DNA from: Ignavibacteriales bacterium
GTDB taxonomy: Bacteria; Bacteroidota; Ignavibacteria; Ignavibacteriales; Ignavibacteriaceae
DNA length: 64,000 bases
Assembly: GCA_016707115.1 (NCBI GenBank)
Contig: JADJIH010000007.1
Span: 62,001-126,000, forward strand
Direction of reading: 5' to 3'
Of this stretch, positions 7,969 to 15,699 are shown piece after piece (position 1 is the first letter of the stretch; the number at the start of each line of letters is the position of its first letter). A model generated the notes under the pieces. The model ran no database searches, had not been told where the DNA came from, and saw only the letters and a program-made list of their open reading frames with translations. The position numbers were made by a program, and so were the translations under genes.

Positions 7969-9912
7969 TTACCTATCATTCTTATCTGTTCTAAATGGAC
8001 AAGCAGGTAATCCTTCCTCATTATACAGATTCAAATCATCAGGATTATCAGCCCAGCCATATCTAACATATTTTGGGTTTTTAATCTTCTCATTCCATAC
8101 AACAATTTTATTATTTTCAATGAAAGCACTTGCCCAAACAAATTTTTTATCAGGACCCGCAATCGCAAATCCTTTTACACATCCGTACTTGTCTTTACAA
8201 ACTAATCCAGATCCAATATTCTCGAATGATATTATCATCTTTCCATTTTTGATTTTGGAACTTTTATAAGTTGGCCCAGAGAAAACAATATTTTCTCCAT
8301 ATGCGATTTTTCTTGCTGCTAAAGACAAACGCAATCCAACATTTTGTTTATCACGCGGATGAACATCATTTGCATTACCAATATCAATAATAACTGCTTG
8401 TCCGGTGTTTGGAAGTGTTAGTACATCTGACTGAGATTCCCTAATCATAGCCCACGGACTATCATAGGGCTCTTCAACTGGTTCTCTGTAATTTGCTAAC
8501 TGAACAAAAAGAAATGGAAAGTCACCAACATTCCAGGATGCCCGCCAATCTTTTATCATATCTGAAAAAACTTTTCGATATTTAAATGCATCCTCAACAT
8601 TATTTGCATTAGATTCACCTTGATACCAAATAACACCTTTGATTGGAAAATTTGTAATTGGATGAATCATCCTGTTATAAAGTAAAGTTGGAATTTGATT
8701 TGTTGCAATTTCAGTTCGTTTAACCGCACTAATTCTAAATTTCCAGTTACCGGCTAATGGTTTTACAAGTGTTAAAGATTTGAGGTAGACTGATGAAACA
8801 TCACCCCAGATTCCGCCTGCGCCACCAGTATCATCAACGCGAACACACAAAACATTTTTTCCTTCATTTAAAACATTAGATGGAATTTTATAAACTCTTG
8901 GTTGATCCCATGCTTGTGTCATCTCACCAACTTTAATTCCATTTAACCATGCTATATCGGAATCATCAATTTTCCCTAACCCTAATTCAAACTCACCTTT
9001 AGCTTCTTCGGGAGTGAGATAAAAAGTTAAACGATACCAGCCAATTCCATCCAAACCATTAAAACCAGCATCTTCCCAGAAAATTGGAACAACAATATCT
9101 TTCCAATCTGATTCATCTAATTCTGATGAAGCCCATATTGGCTGGTCATTGCTCATTCCTAAATCTACATCTGAAATTCCAGGAAATATTTGTTGAAACT
9201 TTTTTAATTGATTTATGTATTCTAATTCAGCCTGATTTTTAACTTCATCCATTAACTCTTGCTGATTATTTATGTTTATAGATTTTGCACTCATCCAAGT
9301 TTCAATTCTACTGCCGCCCCAGGATGAATTTATCAATCCGATAGGAACATCAACATGTTTTCTCAATTCTTTTGCAAAGAAGTACGCTGTGGCAGAAAAA
9401 TTCCCTGTGTTTTCAGGATTACTTATTTTCCAATCGCCACCTAAAATATCGTTCTCTGGTTTTTCAGAAGATGTGTTTGGAATATCCAAATGGCGAAGTT
9501 TATTGTCAAATGAATTTTTTATTTCATCTTCAGCATTGTTTGAATTTGCCACAATCCATTCCATATTTGATTGTCCTGAACAAAGCCAAACGTCTCCAAT
9601 TAATATATCCATGATAACAATCTTCTCATCGCTTGATGATAAAATCATTTCAAACGGTCCGCCTTCTTTCATCATTGGTAAAGTAACTTTCCAGTCGCCT
9701 TTATCATTTACGATTGAAGTGTGTTCCAAATTGTTAAAACTAATTTTAATTGTTGCATTAGCTTCAGCCCAACCCCAAACTACAATTGGTTGGTTTCTTT
9801 GTATAACCATATGGTCTGAATAGAGTTTTGAAACTAATAATTTTGCTTCTGAAATATTATTTAATGAAAGGATGAAAATGATGAGACTAGTAATTCTAAT
9901 TAAGTAATTCAT
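7969..9912 (-). CDS. Sialate O-acetylesterase (SGNH hydrolase)
   Basis: Removes O-acetyl groups from sialic acids or related acetylated sugars, outside the cytoplasm. A signal peptide (residues 1-23) is followed by a beta domain and then GDVWLCSGQSNMEW, holding the SGNH nucleophile Ser (about residue 115). GVIWYQGESNA is the second family block and NANDVHPRDKQNVG carries the Asp/His pair of the catalytic triad near residue 535. A jelly-roll insertion around residues 250-370 (WYRLTFYLTPEEAKG, NVLCVRVDDTGGAGG) is typical of the family. 647 residues is normal. It is not accompanied by sialidase or sialic acid catabolism genes here, apart from the Asp-box protein at 20.9-23.9 kb, so xylan or other acetylated glycans are also possible substrates. 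Confidence 0.9.
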   Translation of the reverse strand: MNYLIRITSLIIFILSLNNISEAKLLVSKLYSDHMVIQRNQPIVVWGWAEANATIKISFNNLEHTSIVNDKGDWKVTLPMMKEGGPFEMILSSSDEKIVIMDILIGDVWLCSGQSNMEWIVANSNNAEDEIKNSFDNKLRHLDIPNTSSEKPENDILGGDWKISNPENTGNFSATAYFFAKELRKHVDVPIGLINSSWGGSRIETWMSAKSININNQQELMDEVKNQAELEYINQLKKFQQIFPGISDVDLGMSNDQPIWASSELDESDWKDIVVPIFWEDAGFNGLDGIGWYRLTFYLTPEEAKGEFELGLGKIDDSDIAWLNGIKVGEMTQAWDQPRVYKIPSNVLNEGKNVLCVRVDDTGGAGGIWGDVSSVYLKSLTLVKPLAGNWKFRISAVKRTEIATNQIPTLLYNRMIHPITNFPIKGVIWYQGESNANNVEDAFKYRKVFSDMIKDWRASWNVGDFPFLFVQLANYREPVEEPYDSPWAMIRESQSDVLTLPNTGQAVIIDIGNANDVHPRDKQNVGLRLSLAARKIAYGENIVFSGPTYKSSKIKNGKMIISFENIGSGLVCKDKYGCVKGFAIAGPDKKFVWASAFIENNKIVVWNEKIKNPKYVRYGWADNPDDLNLYNEEGLPACPFRTDKNDR

Positions 9913-10013
9913 GTTTTACCTGCACTTTATAAGAATAGATTGAATTGTCTTAGTCAAAATTAAGTAAATAATTCTGAATAGTATTAATCTCAAAGAACAC
10001 TTAAGGCAAATAA

Positions 10014-10040
10014 AAACCCCGACTAAAAAAATCGGGGTTT
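10014..10040 (-). terminator. Terminator of glnA
   Basis: A 9-bp perfect stem, AAACCCCGA (10014-10022) and TCGGGGTTT (10032-10040), with a 9-nt A-rich loop. On the minus strand it is followed by TTTATTTGCC. It lies 67 bp past the glnA stop and would also terminate read-through from the right; on the plus strand the tail is AATAATAAA, so the minus direction fits better. Confidence 0.7.
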
Positions 10041-10068
10041 AATAATAAATTAGTTTATTATCTAGTTT

Positions 10069-10097
10069 GCTTCACTCGAAGACTCACTTGCAATGAC
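10069..10097. repeat. Half copy of the GTCATTG...AAGCAATC element
   Basis: Reads GCTTCACTCGAAGACTCACT then TGCAATGAC. It is one arm of the element that is complete at 7891-7966. It lies between the glnA stop and its terminator hairpin. Confidence 0.5.
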
Positions 10098-10106
10098 TGC
10101 AATCAA

Positions 10107-11537
10107 TTAAACATCATAATACAAACCAAATTCGTATGGATGTGGTTGAAGAGCCATTGGTTTAACTTCTTTTTCCATTTTATATTTTATCCAGGTTTCA
10201 ATTACGTCTTCAGTAAATACATCGCCTTTTAATAAATATTCGTGATCATTTTCCAGAGCTTTCAATGCTTCCTGTAGACTGCCTGGAGTTGAAGGAACGT
10301 TTTTCAATTCCTCGGGTTCCATATCGTAAATATCCTTATCAAGTGGTTCACCCGGATCGATTCGATTAATTACTCCATCCAATCCTGCCATTAGCATTGC
10401 AGAAAATCCTAGATAAGGATTACCTGAAGCATCAGGACATCTAAACTCAACACGTTTAGCTTTTGGTGATGATGAATACATTGGTATTCTTATCGACGCA
10501 CTTCTGTTTCTTTGCGAGTAAGCTAAGTTAACTGGAGCTTCAAATCCTGGAACTAATCTTTTGTAAGAGTTTGTTGTTGGATTTGTAAATGCAAGTAAAC
10601 TTGCTGCGTGTTTTAACAATCCACCAATAAAGTATAATCCCATTTCACTTAATCCGGCATAACCAGAGCCAGCAAAAAGTGGTTTACCTTTTTTCCAAAG
10701 TGAAGTATGAACGTGCATACCGCTTCCATTATCACCATAAATTGGTTTTGGCATGTAAGTAACTGTTTTGTTATTCTTTTTTGCTGTGTTCTTTACAATG
10801 TACTTGAACATCAACAACTGATCAGCAGCTTTAACAAGAGGCATAAATCGCAAATCAATCTCGCACTGACCACCACTTGCAACTTCGTGATGCTGTGCTT
10901 CAACATCGATTCCGCAATTGATAAGATTAGTAACCATTTCATTTCTTAAATCCATCAAAGAATCTGTTGGTGGCACTGGAAAATATCCTTCTTTAAATCT
11001 TGGTTTGTAACCAAGGTTAGGATTTTCTTCTCTTCCGCTGTTCCATTTTCCTTCAATAGAATCAACGACATAAAAACTTCCGTTTGGCTGTGAATCAAAT
11101 CGCACATCATCGAAAACAAAAAACTCTGCTTCAGGCCCGTAATAAACCGTATCAGCAATTCCTGTTGAAATAAGATAAGCTTCGGCTTTTTGTGCGATGT
11201 TACGCGGACAGCGGGAATATTTTTCTTTTGTTGCTGGTTCATAAACATCACAAATTAAACTTATTGTTGGGGCTTCAATGAATGAATCCACAAACATTGT
11301 TTCTGCATCCGGAATCAAAAGCATATCGCTTTCGTGAATTGGTTTCCAACCACGTATTGAAGAACCATCAAAACCGTAACCATCTTCAAATGAACCTGCA
11401 TTAAAATGAGTAACAGGAACTGTAAAATGCTGCCATTGTCCGGGGAAATCCATGAACTTTAAATCGACAAATTTTATTCCTTTTTCCTTTATAAACTTGA
11501 GCACCTTTTCAATTGCTCCATTAGAAGATTTTGCCAT
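10107..11537 (-). CDS. glnA: Glutamine synthetase type I
   Basis: Makes glutamine from glutamate, ammonia and ATP as a cytoplasmic dodecamer. Clear GSI blocks: FMDFPGQWQHFTVP near the start, DGSSIRGW (about residue 58), PEAEFFVFD, HHEVASGGQCEIDLRF, the ATP-binding YGDNGSGMHVHTSLW and the glutamate-binding VEFRCPDASGNPYLGF. The C-terminal DKDIYDMEPEEL contains the Tyr that is adenylylated in GSI-beta enzymes, so the protein belongs to the adenylylatable branch by sequence; no glnE is in the window. At 476 residues the length is normal. The Lrp-type regulator lies directly upstream on the same strand with a 78-bp gap, suggesting control by or co-transcription with it. Confidence 0.97.
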   Translation of the reverse strand: MAKSSNGAIEKVLKFIKEKGIKFVDLKFMDFPGQWQHFTVPVTHFNAGSFEDGYGFDGSSIRGWKPIHESDMLLIPDAETMFVDSFIEAPTISLICDVYEPATKEKYSRCPRNIAQKAEAYLISTGIADTVYYGPEAEFFVFDDVRFDSQPNGSFYVVDSIEGKWNSGREENPNLGYKPRFKEGYFPVPPTDSLMDLRNEMVTNLINCGIDVEAQHHEVASGGQCEIDLRFMPLVKAADQLLMFKYIVKNTAKKNNKTVTYMPKPIYGDNGSGMHVHTSLWKKGKPLFAGSGYAGLSEMGLYFIGGLLKHAASLLAFTNPTTNSYKRLVPGFEAPVNLAYSQRNRSASIRIPMYSSSPKAKRVEFRCPDASGNPYLGFSAMLMAGLDGVINRIDPGEPLDKDIYDMEPEELKNVPSTPGSLQEALKALENDHEYLLKGDVFTEDVIETWIKYKMEKEVKPMALQPHPYEFGLYYDV

Positions 11538-11585
11538 ATAGTATCCTTTATGATTATTGTAAGTTATTAATTAAGAATCTCATTT

Positions 11586-11613
11586 GTCATACTGAACGAA
11601 GTCTAAGTTTGAC
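11586..11613. repeat. Degenerate GTCATACTGA...GAC palindrome
   Basis: Starts GTCATACTGAACGAAGTC and ends TTTGAC. It belongs to the same family as the pair at 57678-57753. It lies 2 bp past the stop of the Lrp gene, in the lrp-glnA gap, where a hairpin could attenuate read-through. Confidence 0.5.
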
Positions 11614-11615
11614 GA

Positions 11616-12062
11616 TTAAACATTTATTTCAAAAGTTTCTTTTACTGTTGATAGAACATATGTTGTTTTAGTTCCCATTACACCTTGCCATGATTGAATA
11701 ATAGAAAGAACTTTTTCAAGTGCTTCAGTATTTTTAACCAAAGCCTTTAAAAGATGAGAACCTTCGCCGAGCACAGCGTGGCACTCAAGAATCTCCGGCA
11801 TTTTTTCAACATTACTAATAAGATTTTTATAATGCTTTGATGAATCCATCATTACAAGAATAAAAGCCATTATATCCTGATTAAAAGCTTTACGATTTAG
11901 TTTTGCGTAGTAACCTTCAATTATTTTTTTATCCTCAAGCTTGTTCAGCCTTTCGCTAACAGAAGGAATAGATAACCTGACTTCTTCAGCGAGCTCATTT
12001 CGTTTTGTTCTTCCCTTTTTTTGTAAAGTCCGTAAAATCTGGAGATCTATATCGTCCAACAT
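11616..12062 (-). CDS. Lrp/AsnC family transcriptional regulator
   Basis: A 148-residue regulator with an N-terminal winged HTH (residues 3-50; DIDLQILRTLQKKGRTKR and LSIPSVSERLNKLEDKKIIEGY) and a C-terminal RAM effector-binding domain (about residues 62-140). The family senses amino acids and forms octamers that wrap DNA. It precedes glnA on the same strand, so nitrogen or amino-acid control of glutamine synthetase is a reasonable inference. AAGGA lies 5 nt upstream of the ATG. A two-level inverted repeat in the 133-bp upstream region (12063-12153) is a candidate autoregulatory operator. The effector cannot be read from the sequence. Confidence 0.92.
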   Translation of the reverse strand: MLDDIDLQILRTLQKKGRTKRNELAEEVRLSIPSVSERLNKLEDKKIIEGYYAKLNRKAFNQDIMAFILVMMDSSKHYKNLISNVEKMPEILECHAVLGEGSHLLKALVKNTEALEKVLSIIQSWQGVMGTKTTYVLSTVKETFEINV

Positions 12063-12153
12063 AAAAATCCTTAATTATTTAGGAATGTTTCAATTATTGG
12101 TTTCGAATATAAGGTGAGACAAAAAACATTCCAAGCTTTTTTTAAGGATTTTT
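12063..12153. promoter_or_regulatory. Candidate Lrp operator: nested inverted repeats
   Basis: Outer arms AAAAATCCTTAA (12063-12074) and TTAAGGATTTTT (12142-12153) are a perfect 12-bp match; inner arms GGAATGTTT (12082-12090) and AAACATTCC (12124-12132) are a perfect 9-bp match. Both pairs are centred at 12107-12108. The inner half-sites are 42 bp apart centre to centre, close to four helical turns. The left outer arm also contains the Shine-Dalgarno sequence of the regulator gene, so binding would block both transcription and ribosome access. Lrp binding is inferred from position. Confidence 0.5.
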
Positions 12154-12195
12154 AAAGATTTTACTAAAATAGTTGAGTCAGAATGAGATTTTGTA

Positions 12196-13005
12196 TTACT
12201 TTTTTAGGCCGAAAGGAGTATAAGCTAAATTAGAGTTCTTAACTTCATTAAAAAGATCAAGATTCTTTTGCGGTCGTTCCTGCAATTTATGATAGAGATG
12301 ATATTGAACAGCAATCTGATTTAGCGATTTTACTTTTACTCCATTTAAACTTAAACGGAATTCTATATCAGAATCTTCACCAATAGATGGAGCTTCGTAT
12401 CGTTCATCAAAACCATTGATATCAAGTATATCTTTTTTGTTAAGTGAGAAATTACAGCCAAGTAATCCGCGGTATTTTATATTGAATGTTTTTCTTAAAA
12501 ATTTATTCTCAAGATAAAAGCCTTTTTCAACATCATAAGATTTTCCAAACAATCCATCTTCAATAATTTTGAGATATTGGTTTTCAAGAAATCCATTTCT
12601 GATCTTTAGTTCAGTGAGTTCATTAGTAATTTTTTGTGAAAGGTTTACTCGTCGACCAGTAAGCACTACAGCATTTGTCTTTTCATTAAGATGCTCTTCT
12701 ACAAATTTAGAATGCGGCACACAATCGGAATCAATAAATATCAAATAATCTGAAGACGATGCAAGTATAGCCTGGTTAAGAATTTTGTTTTTTCTAAATC
12801 CTTTATCAGGATGCCAGATGTGTCTAATTCGGAAAGAATAATTTGAAGTAATGGATTCAATTTCTCTAACAACTGCTTCAGTTGAACCATCATCTGCAAT
12901 AATTAATTCAAAGTCCGCTTCAGTTTGTCTTTGAAACCCTGCAAGTACAAGTTTTAAATATTTGATATTATTATAAAATGCTGCAATTACAGAAGTTTTA
13001 ACCAT
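12196..13005 (-). CDS. Glycosyltransferase family 2
   Basis: A GT-A fold inverting transferase, cytoplasmic, of the type used for polysaccharide or surface glycan synthesis. The N-terminal SVIAAFYNNIKYLKLVLAGF and IIADDGSTEAV (DDG at about residues 39-41) bind the nucleotide sugar; YLIFIDSDCVPH carries the DxD metal motif (about residues 92-97). LLGCNFSLNKKDILDINGFDE followed by GEDSDIEFRL is the galactosyltransferase-like C-terminal block (GT7-C). 269 residues and no membrane segment. It overlaps the small Lys-rich gene by 8 bp and is the last gene of the carbamoyltransferase run, so it probably builds or extends the glycan modified by that module. Confidence 0.88.
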   Translation of the reverse strand: MVKTSVIAAFYNNIKYLKLVLAGFQRQTEADFELIIADDGSTEAVVREIESITSNYSFRIRHIWHPDKGFRKNKILNQAILASSSDYLIFIDSDCVPHSKFVEEHLNEKTNAVVLTGRRVNLSQKITNELTELKIRNGFLENQYLKIIEDGLFGKSYDVEKGFYLENKFLRKTFNIKYRGLLGCNFSLNKKDILDINGFDERYEAPSIGEDSDIEFRLSLNGVKVKSLNQIAVQYHLYHKLQERPQKNLDLFNEVKNSNLAYTPFGLKK

Positions 13006-13159
13006 TTGGATTCAAATCTTCTTGTATTTTTTTCTTGATCTTTTTTTTCTCTTCATCCCTATCATAAGCATTAGGATTCTTTTCTACCTTTGGCGGTTTC
13101 TGGGGGACAGGAACCCGTTTCTTCTTCTTTTCGATAACTATTTTAATTTTCTTTTTCAT
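12998..13159 (-). CDS. Small lysine-rich protein, 53 aa
   Basis: An ORF below the usual length cut-off, starting MKKKIKIVIEKKKKRVPVPQ and ending KKKIKKKIQEDLNPNG. It is strongly basic, with a Pro-rich middle and no membrane segment. The stop codon overlaps the start of the GT2 gene (8-bp overlap), which supports real translation and coupling. It fills the gap between DUF5989 and GT2. Low complexity makes homology hard to judge and no function is proposed. A non-coding alternative is possible. Confidence 0.5.
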   Translation of the reverse strand: MKKKIKIVIEKKKKRVPVPQKPPKVEKNPNAYDRDEEKKKIKKKIQEDLNPNG

Positions 13160-13170
13160 ATTACGTAATC

Positions 13171-13196
13171 GTAACACAGACTTAAGTCTGTGCTAC
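13171..13196. repeat. 26-bp palindrome, AGACTTAAGTCT core
   Basis: CACAGACTTAAGTCTGTG (13175-13192) is a perfect palindrome and extends to 13171-13196 with one mismatched pair. The same arm (GTAGCACAGACT) is found at 7386-7397. It lies between the DUF5989 gene and the Lys-rich ORF and would form a hairpin in the operon transcript. Confidence 0.6.
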
Positions 13197-13207
13197 AAAA
13201 TCATCAT

Positions 13208-13366
13208 TTAAAATATTGCGTAAATAAATGGCGCCAGTGCTGAGCCTTGGGTTAAAATAATCAGTCCGCCAAGCAGAACTAAAAATAAAATGATTGGCAG
13301 CAGCCACCATTTTTTTCTTACTTTTAAAAATTCCCACAACTCTGATAGTATTGATAATTTGCTCAT
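13208..13366 (-). CDS. DUF5989 family membrane protein, 52 aa
   Basis: A very short gene that ordinary gene finders often miss. The protein has a charged amphipathic start (SELWEFLKVRKKWWLLP) and one long membrane segment (residues 22-40, IILFLVLLGGLIILT), ending QGSALAPFIYAIF. The WEFLKVRKKWWLLP block and the QGSALAPFIY end match my recollection of DUF5989, a family of tiny membrane proteins found beside carbamoyltransferases and SxtJ proteins. That neighbourhood is present here, with SxtJ and the carbamoyltransferase just upstream. It is probably an inner-membrane accessory subunit, but its role is unknown. Confidence 0.85.
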   Translation of the reverse strand: MSKLSILSELWEFLKVRKKWWLLPIILFLVLLGGLIILTQGSALAPFIYAIF

Positions 13367-13394
13367 ATATTTTCTTTCTTCATAATTTCTATTC

Positions 13395-13455
13395 GGGAGA
13401 GGTGAGCCTCTCCCCTATGTTATCAATTCTCTGCAGTGACAGGGCAAGCCCCGTC
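13395..13455. repeat. Two adjacent GC-rich hairpins between sxtJ and DUF5989
   Basis: Hairpin 1: GGGAGAGG (13395-13402), loop TGAG, CCTCTCCC (13407-13414). Hairpin 2: GACAGGGC (13438-13445) and GCCCCGTC (13448-13455), with one mismatch and a 2-nt loop on paper. Their GC content is well above the surroundings, as expected for REP-like insertions. They may tune the ratio of SxtJ to DUF5989 by partial termination or mRNA protection. Confidence 0.5.
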
Positions 13456-13461
13456 CGCTAA

Positions 13462-13878
13462 TTAAAACTGTCTGTCATAATCTATTTTTTGTTTAGCGGT
13501 ATTCTCTCTCTTTTCCCAATAAGTGGATGCTTTCTTATCAAATCCCAATGGCATAAACTTTTTACCAACTATCTTTGCCAATAATCCAATTGGCGTTAAT
13601 ACAATATAATAGAGTATTGTTAAAATAACTCGCGACATCACAAATCCCATTAGTAATGCAAGCATCATCCAAAGCTTATGGAATGGACGTAAAATTGGAA
13701 TTGAAATGAACGCAAGTATAACAAACAACCCACCTGTTATTGAGAAATAAACAAATGATGCTTTGCCTAAATACCATAACAATAATGAGATCAGAATAAG
13801 AACAACACCAACTGAGATTCCTGTTTTCTTTACTGCTTCGTCTGATTTATCTATATACTTTAATTCATCTTTTAACAT
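13462..13878 (-). CDS. SxtJ-family membrane protein
   Basis: A 138-residue inner-membrane protein with about three to four hydrophobic segments (residues 20-40, 44-62, 68-100), the motif LRPFHKLWMMLALLMGFVMSRVILTILYYIVLTPIGLL, and a short hydrophilic tail (STYWEKRE). The family is named after SxtJ of saxitoxin clusters and is normally encoded next to a carbamoyltransferase of unknown acceptor. Here it starts 3 bp after the carbamoyltransferase stop, so the two are co-translated. A role in presenting the acceptor or anchoring the enzyme at the membrane is an inference. Confidence 0.88.
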   Translation of the reverse strand: MLKDELKYIDKSDEAVKKTGISVGVVLILISLLLWYLGKASFVYFSITGGLFVILAFISIPILRPFHKLWMMLALLMGFVMSRVILTILYYIVLTPIGLLAKIVGKKFMPLGFDKKASTYWEKRENTAKQKIDYDRQF

Positions 13879-13881
13879 TGT

Positions 13882-15699
13882 TTAATCCAATACAAATTCT
13901 TTTTTCCAGTCGCTGTCATTTTCAAGCGGTTTCTGATCTTCTTTACTTAAAATATAATTTCCAAGAACAAGATAATCCATATCAGTTCTCATAAAACATT
14001 TATATGCATCTTTTGGAGTGCAGACAATTGGTTCACCTCTTACATTAAAAGATGTATTGATTATAACAGCACAGCCGGTTTTCTCTTCAAACTTTGAAAT
14101 AAGTTTATGGTAACGAGGATTAGTTTCTTTATGAACTGTTTGAAGTCTTGCAGAATAATCAACGTGAGTAATTGCAGGTATATTAGAACGAACAACATTA
14201 AGTTTTTCTATTCCCCATTTCTTATGTTCTTCATCTGTCATTGGAATGCGTCGTTCCTTCTTAACATCAGCAGTAAGAAGCATATAAGGACTAGCTTTTT
14301 CTATTTCAAAAAACTCACTTACTTTTTCATAAAGCACAGAAGGAGCAAATGGTCTGAATCCTTCTCTGAATTTTATCTTGATATTCATCGTCGCCTGCAT
14401 CTTTGGTGAACGTGCATCTCCAATTATTGTACGAGAACCAAGCGCACGAGGACCAAATTCCATCTTACCATCAAACCAGCCAATTACTTTTTCTGAGTTT
14501 ATAAGATTAGCTACGTTTTCAATTAGTTCATCATCCTTATATTTCTTGGCGGTTAGGTTGAATGAATGTATGAATGTATGAATTTCATCTTCATCAAACT
14601 CAGGTCCCAAGTAAGAACCTTTTTGTGAATCTGATTTTTCATCTGCTTTTCTTGGTTTATTGTGATATTTATACCAGCCAATTAAAGCAGCACCAAGCGC
14701 TCCGCCTGCATCACCAGCTGCTGGTTGAATCCAGATATTTTCAAATGGACCTTCTCTCAATAATCTTCCATTCGCAACACAATTAAGCGCAACTCCGCCC
14801 GCAAGACAAAGATTTTTTAATCCTGTTTCTTTGTAAACGTGATTGCCAAGTTTAAGAACAATCTCTTCTGTTACTTCCTGCAAAGATCTGGCAAGATCCA
14901 TTTCTTTTTGAGTAAGATTAGTTTCAGGTTCTCTTGCTGGTCCTCCGAAAAGCTTGTTAAACTTTGCGTTAGTCATCGTAAGTCCCTGGCAGTAATTAAA
15001 GTACTCCATATTCATACGGAATGAACCATCATCTTTTACATCAATCAAATGATCATAAATTAACTTCTTGTACTTTGGTTCACCATATGGAGCGAGTCCC
15101 ATAACTTTGTACTCGCCTGAGTTTACTTTGAATCCTGTATAATATGTTATTGCTGAATACAACAACCCTAATGAATGCGGAAATTTTATATCGGCTAAAA
15201 GCTGAACATCATTTCCATCACCAATTCCGTAACTCGTTGTTGTCCATTCACCTACTCCATCCATTGTAAGTATTGCTGCTTTGTTATATGGCGAAGGATA
15301 AAATGCTGATGCTGCGTGAGACTCGTGATGTTCCGGAAAAATAATTTTTCCTGTATAACCAAGATTATCTTTTATCATTTCTTTCATCCAGAGCTTTTCC
15401 TTTATCCACAAAGGCATTGCTTTGATGAATGATTTTATTCCAACCGGAGCATAAGCAAGATAAGTTTCCAACAAACGTTCAAACTTTAAAAATGGTTTAT
15501 CATAAAACGCTACAAGATCAAGCTGCTCAGCTGTAATACCTGCATCTTTAAGACAAAACTCAATTGCTTTTTGCGGAAAGTTGTGATCGTGCTTCTTGCG
15601 CGTAAATCTTTCTTCCTGTGCAGCAGAAAGAATTTCTCCATCTTTTACAAGACAAGCTGCGCTATCGTGATAAAATGATGATATGCCGAGTATGTACAT
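13882..15699 (-). CDS. Carbamoyltransferase (NodU/CmcH/TobZ family)
   Basis: Transfers carbamoyl from carbamoyl phosphate via carbamoyl-AMP to a hydroxyl of a sugar or other acceptor. The N-terminal Kae1/YrdC-like domain shows MYILGISSFYHDSAACLVKDG, AAQEERFTRKKHD and the metal-binding PEHHESHAASAFYPS (about residues 122-136), with LAGGVALNCVANG later. The C-terminal domain carries KMEFGPRALGSRTIIGDAR (about residue 410) and VIINTSFNVRGEPIV. 605 residues is the normal length. The start follows the stop of the parvulin gene directly. Genes downstream (SxtJ, DUF5989, GT2) point to carbamoylation of a surface glycan or lipid-linked sugar. Acceptor unknown. Confidence 0.93.
   Translation of the reverse strand: MYILGISSFYHDSAACLVKDGEILSAAQEERFTRKKHDHNFPQKAIEFCLKDAGITAEQLDLVAFYDKPFLKFERLLETYLAYAPVGIKSFIKAMPLWIKEKLWMKEMIKDNLGYTGKIIFPEHHESHAASAFYPSPYNKAAILTMDGVGEWTTTSYGIGDGNDVQLLADIKFPHSLGLLYSAITYYTGFKVNSGEYKVMGLAPYGEPKYKKLIYDHLIDVKDDGSFRMNMEYFNYCQGLTMTNAKFNKLFGGPAREPETNLTQKEMDLARSLQEVTEEIVLKLGNHVYKETGLKNLCLAGGVALNCVANGRLLREGPFENIWIQPAAGDAGGALGAALIGWYKYHNKPRKADEKSDSQKGSYLGPEFDEDEIHTFIHSFNLTAKKYKDDELIENVANLINSEKVIGWFDGKMEFGPRALGSRTIIGDARSPKMQATMNIKIKFREGFRPFAPSVLYEKVSEFFEIEKASPYMLLTADVKKERRIPMTDEEHKKWGIEKLNVVRSNIPAITHVDYSARLQTVHKETNPRYHKLISKFEEKTGCAVIINTSFNVRGEPIVCTPKDAYKCFMRTDMDYLVLGNYILSKEDQKPLENDSDWKKEFVLD

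Noticed and set aside
9272..9823. Long plus-strand ORF opposite the sialate O-acetylesterase gene
   Set aside because: It lies fully antisense to a clearly conserved gene, has no recognisable motif, and its codon pattern mirrors the sense strand.
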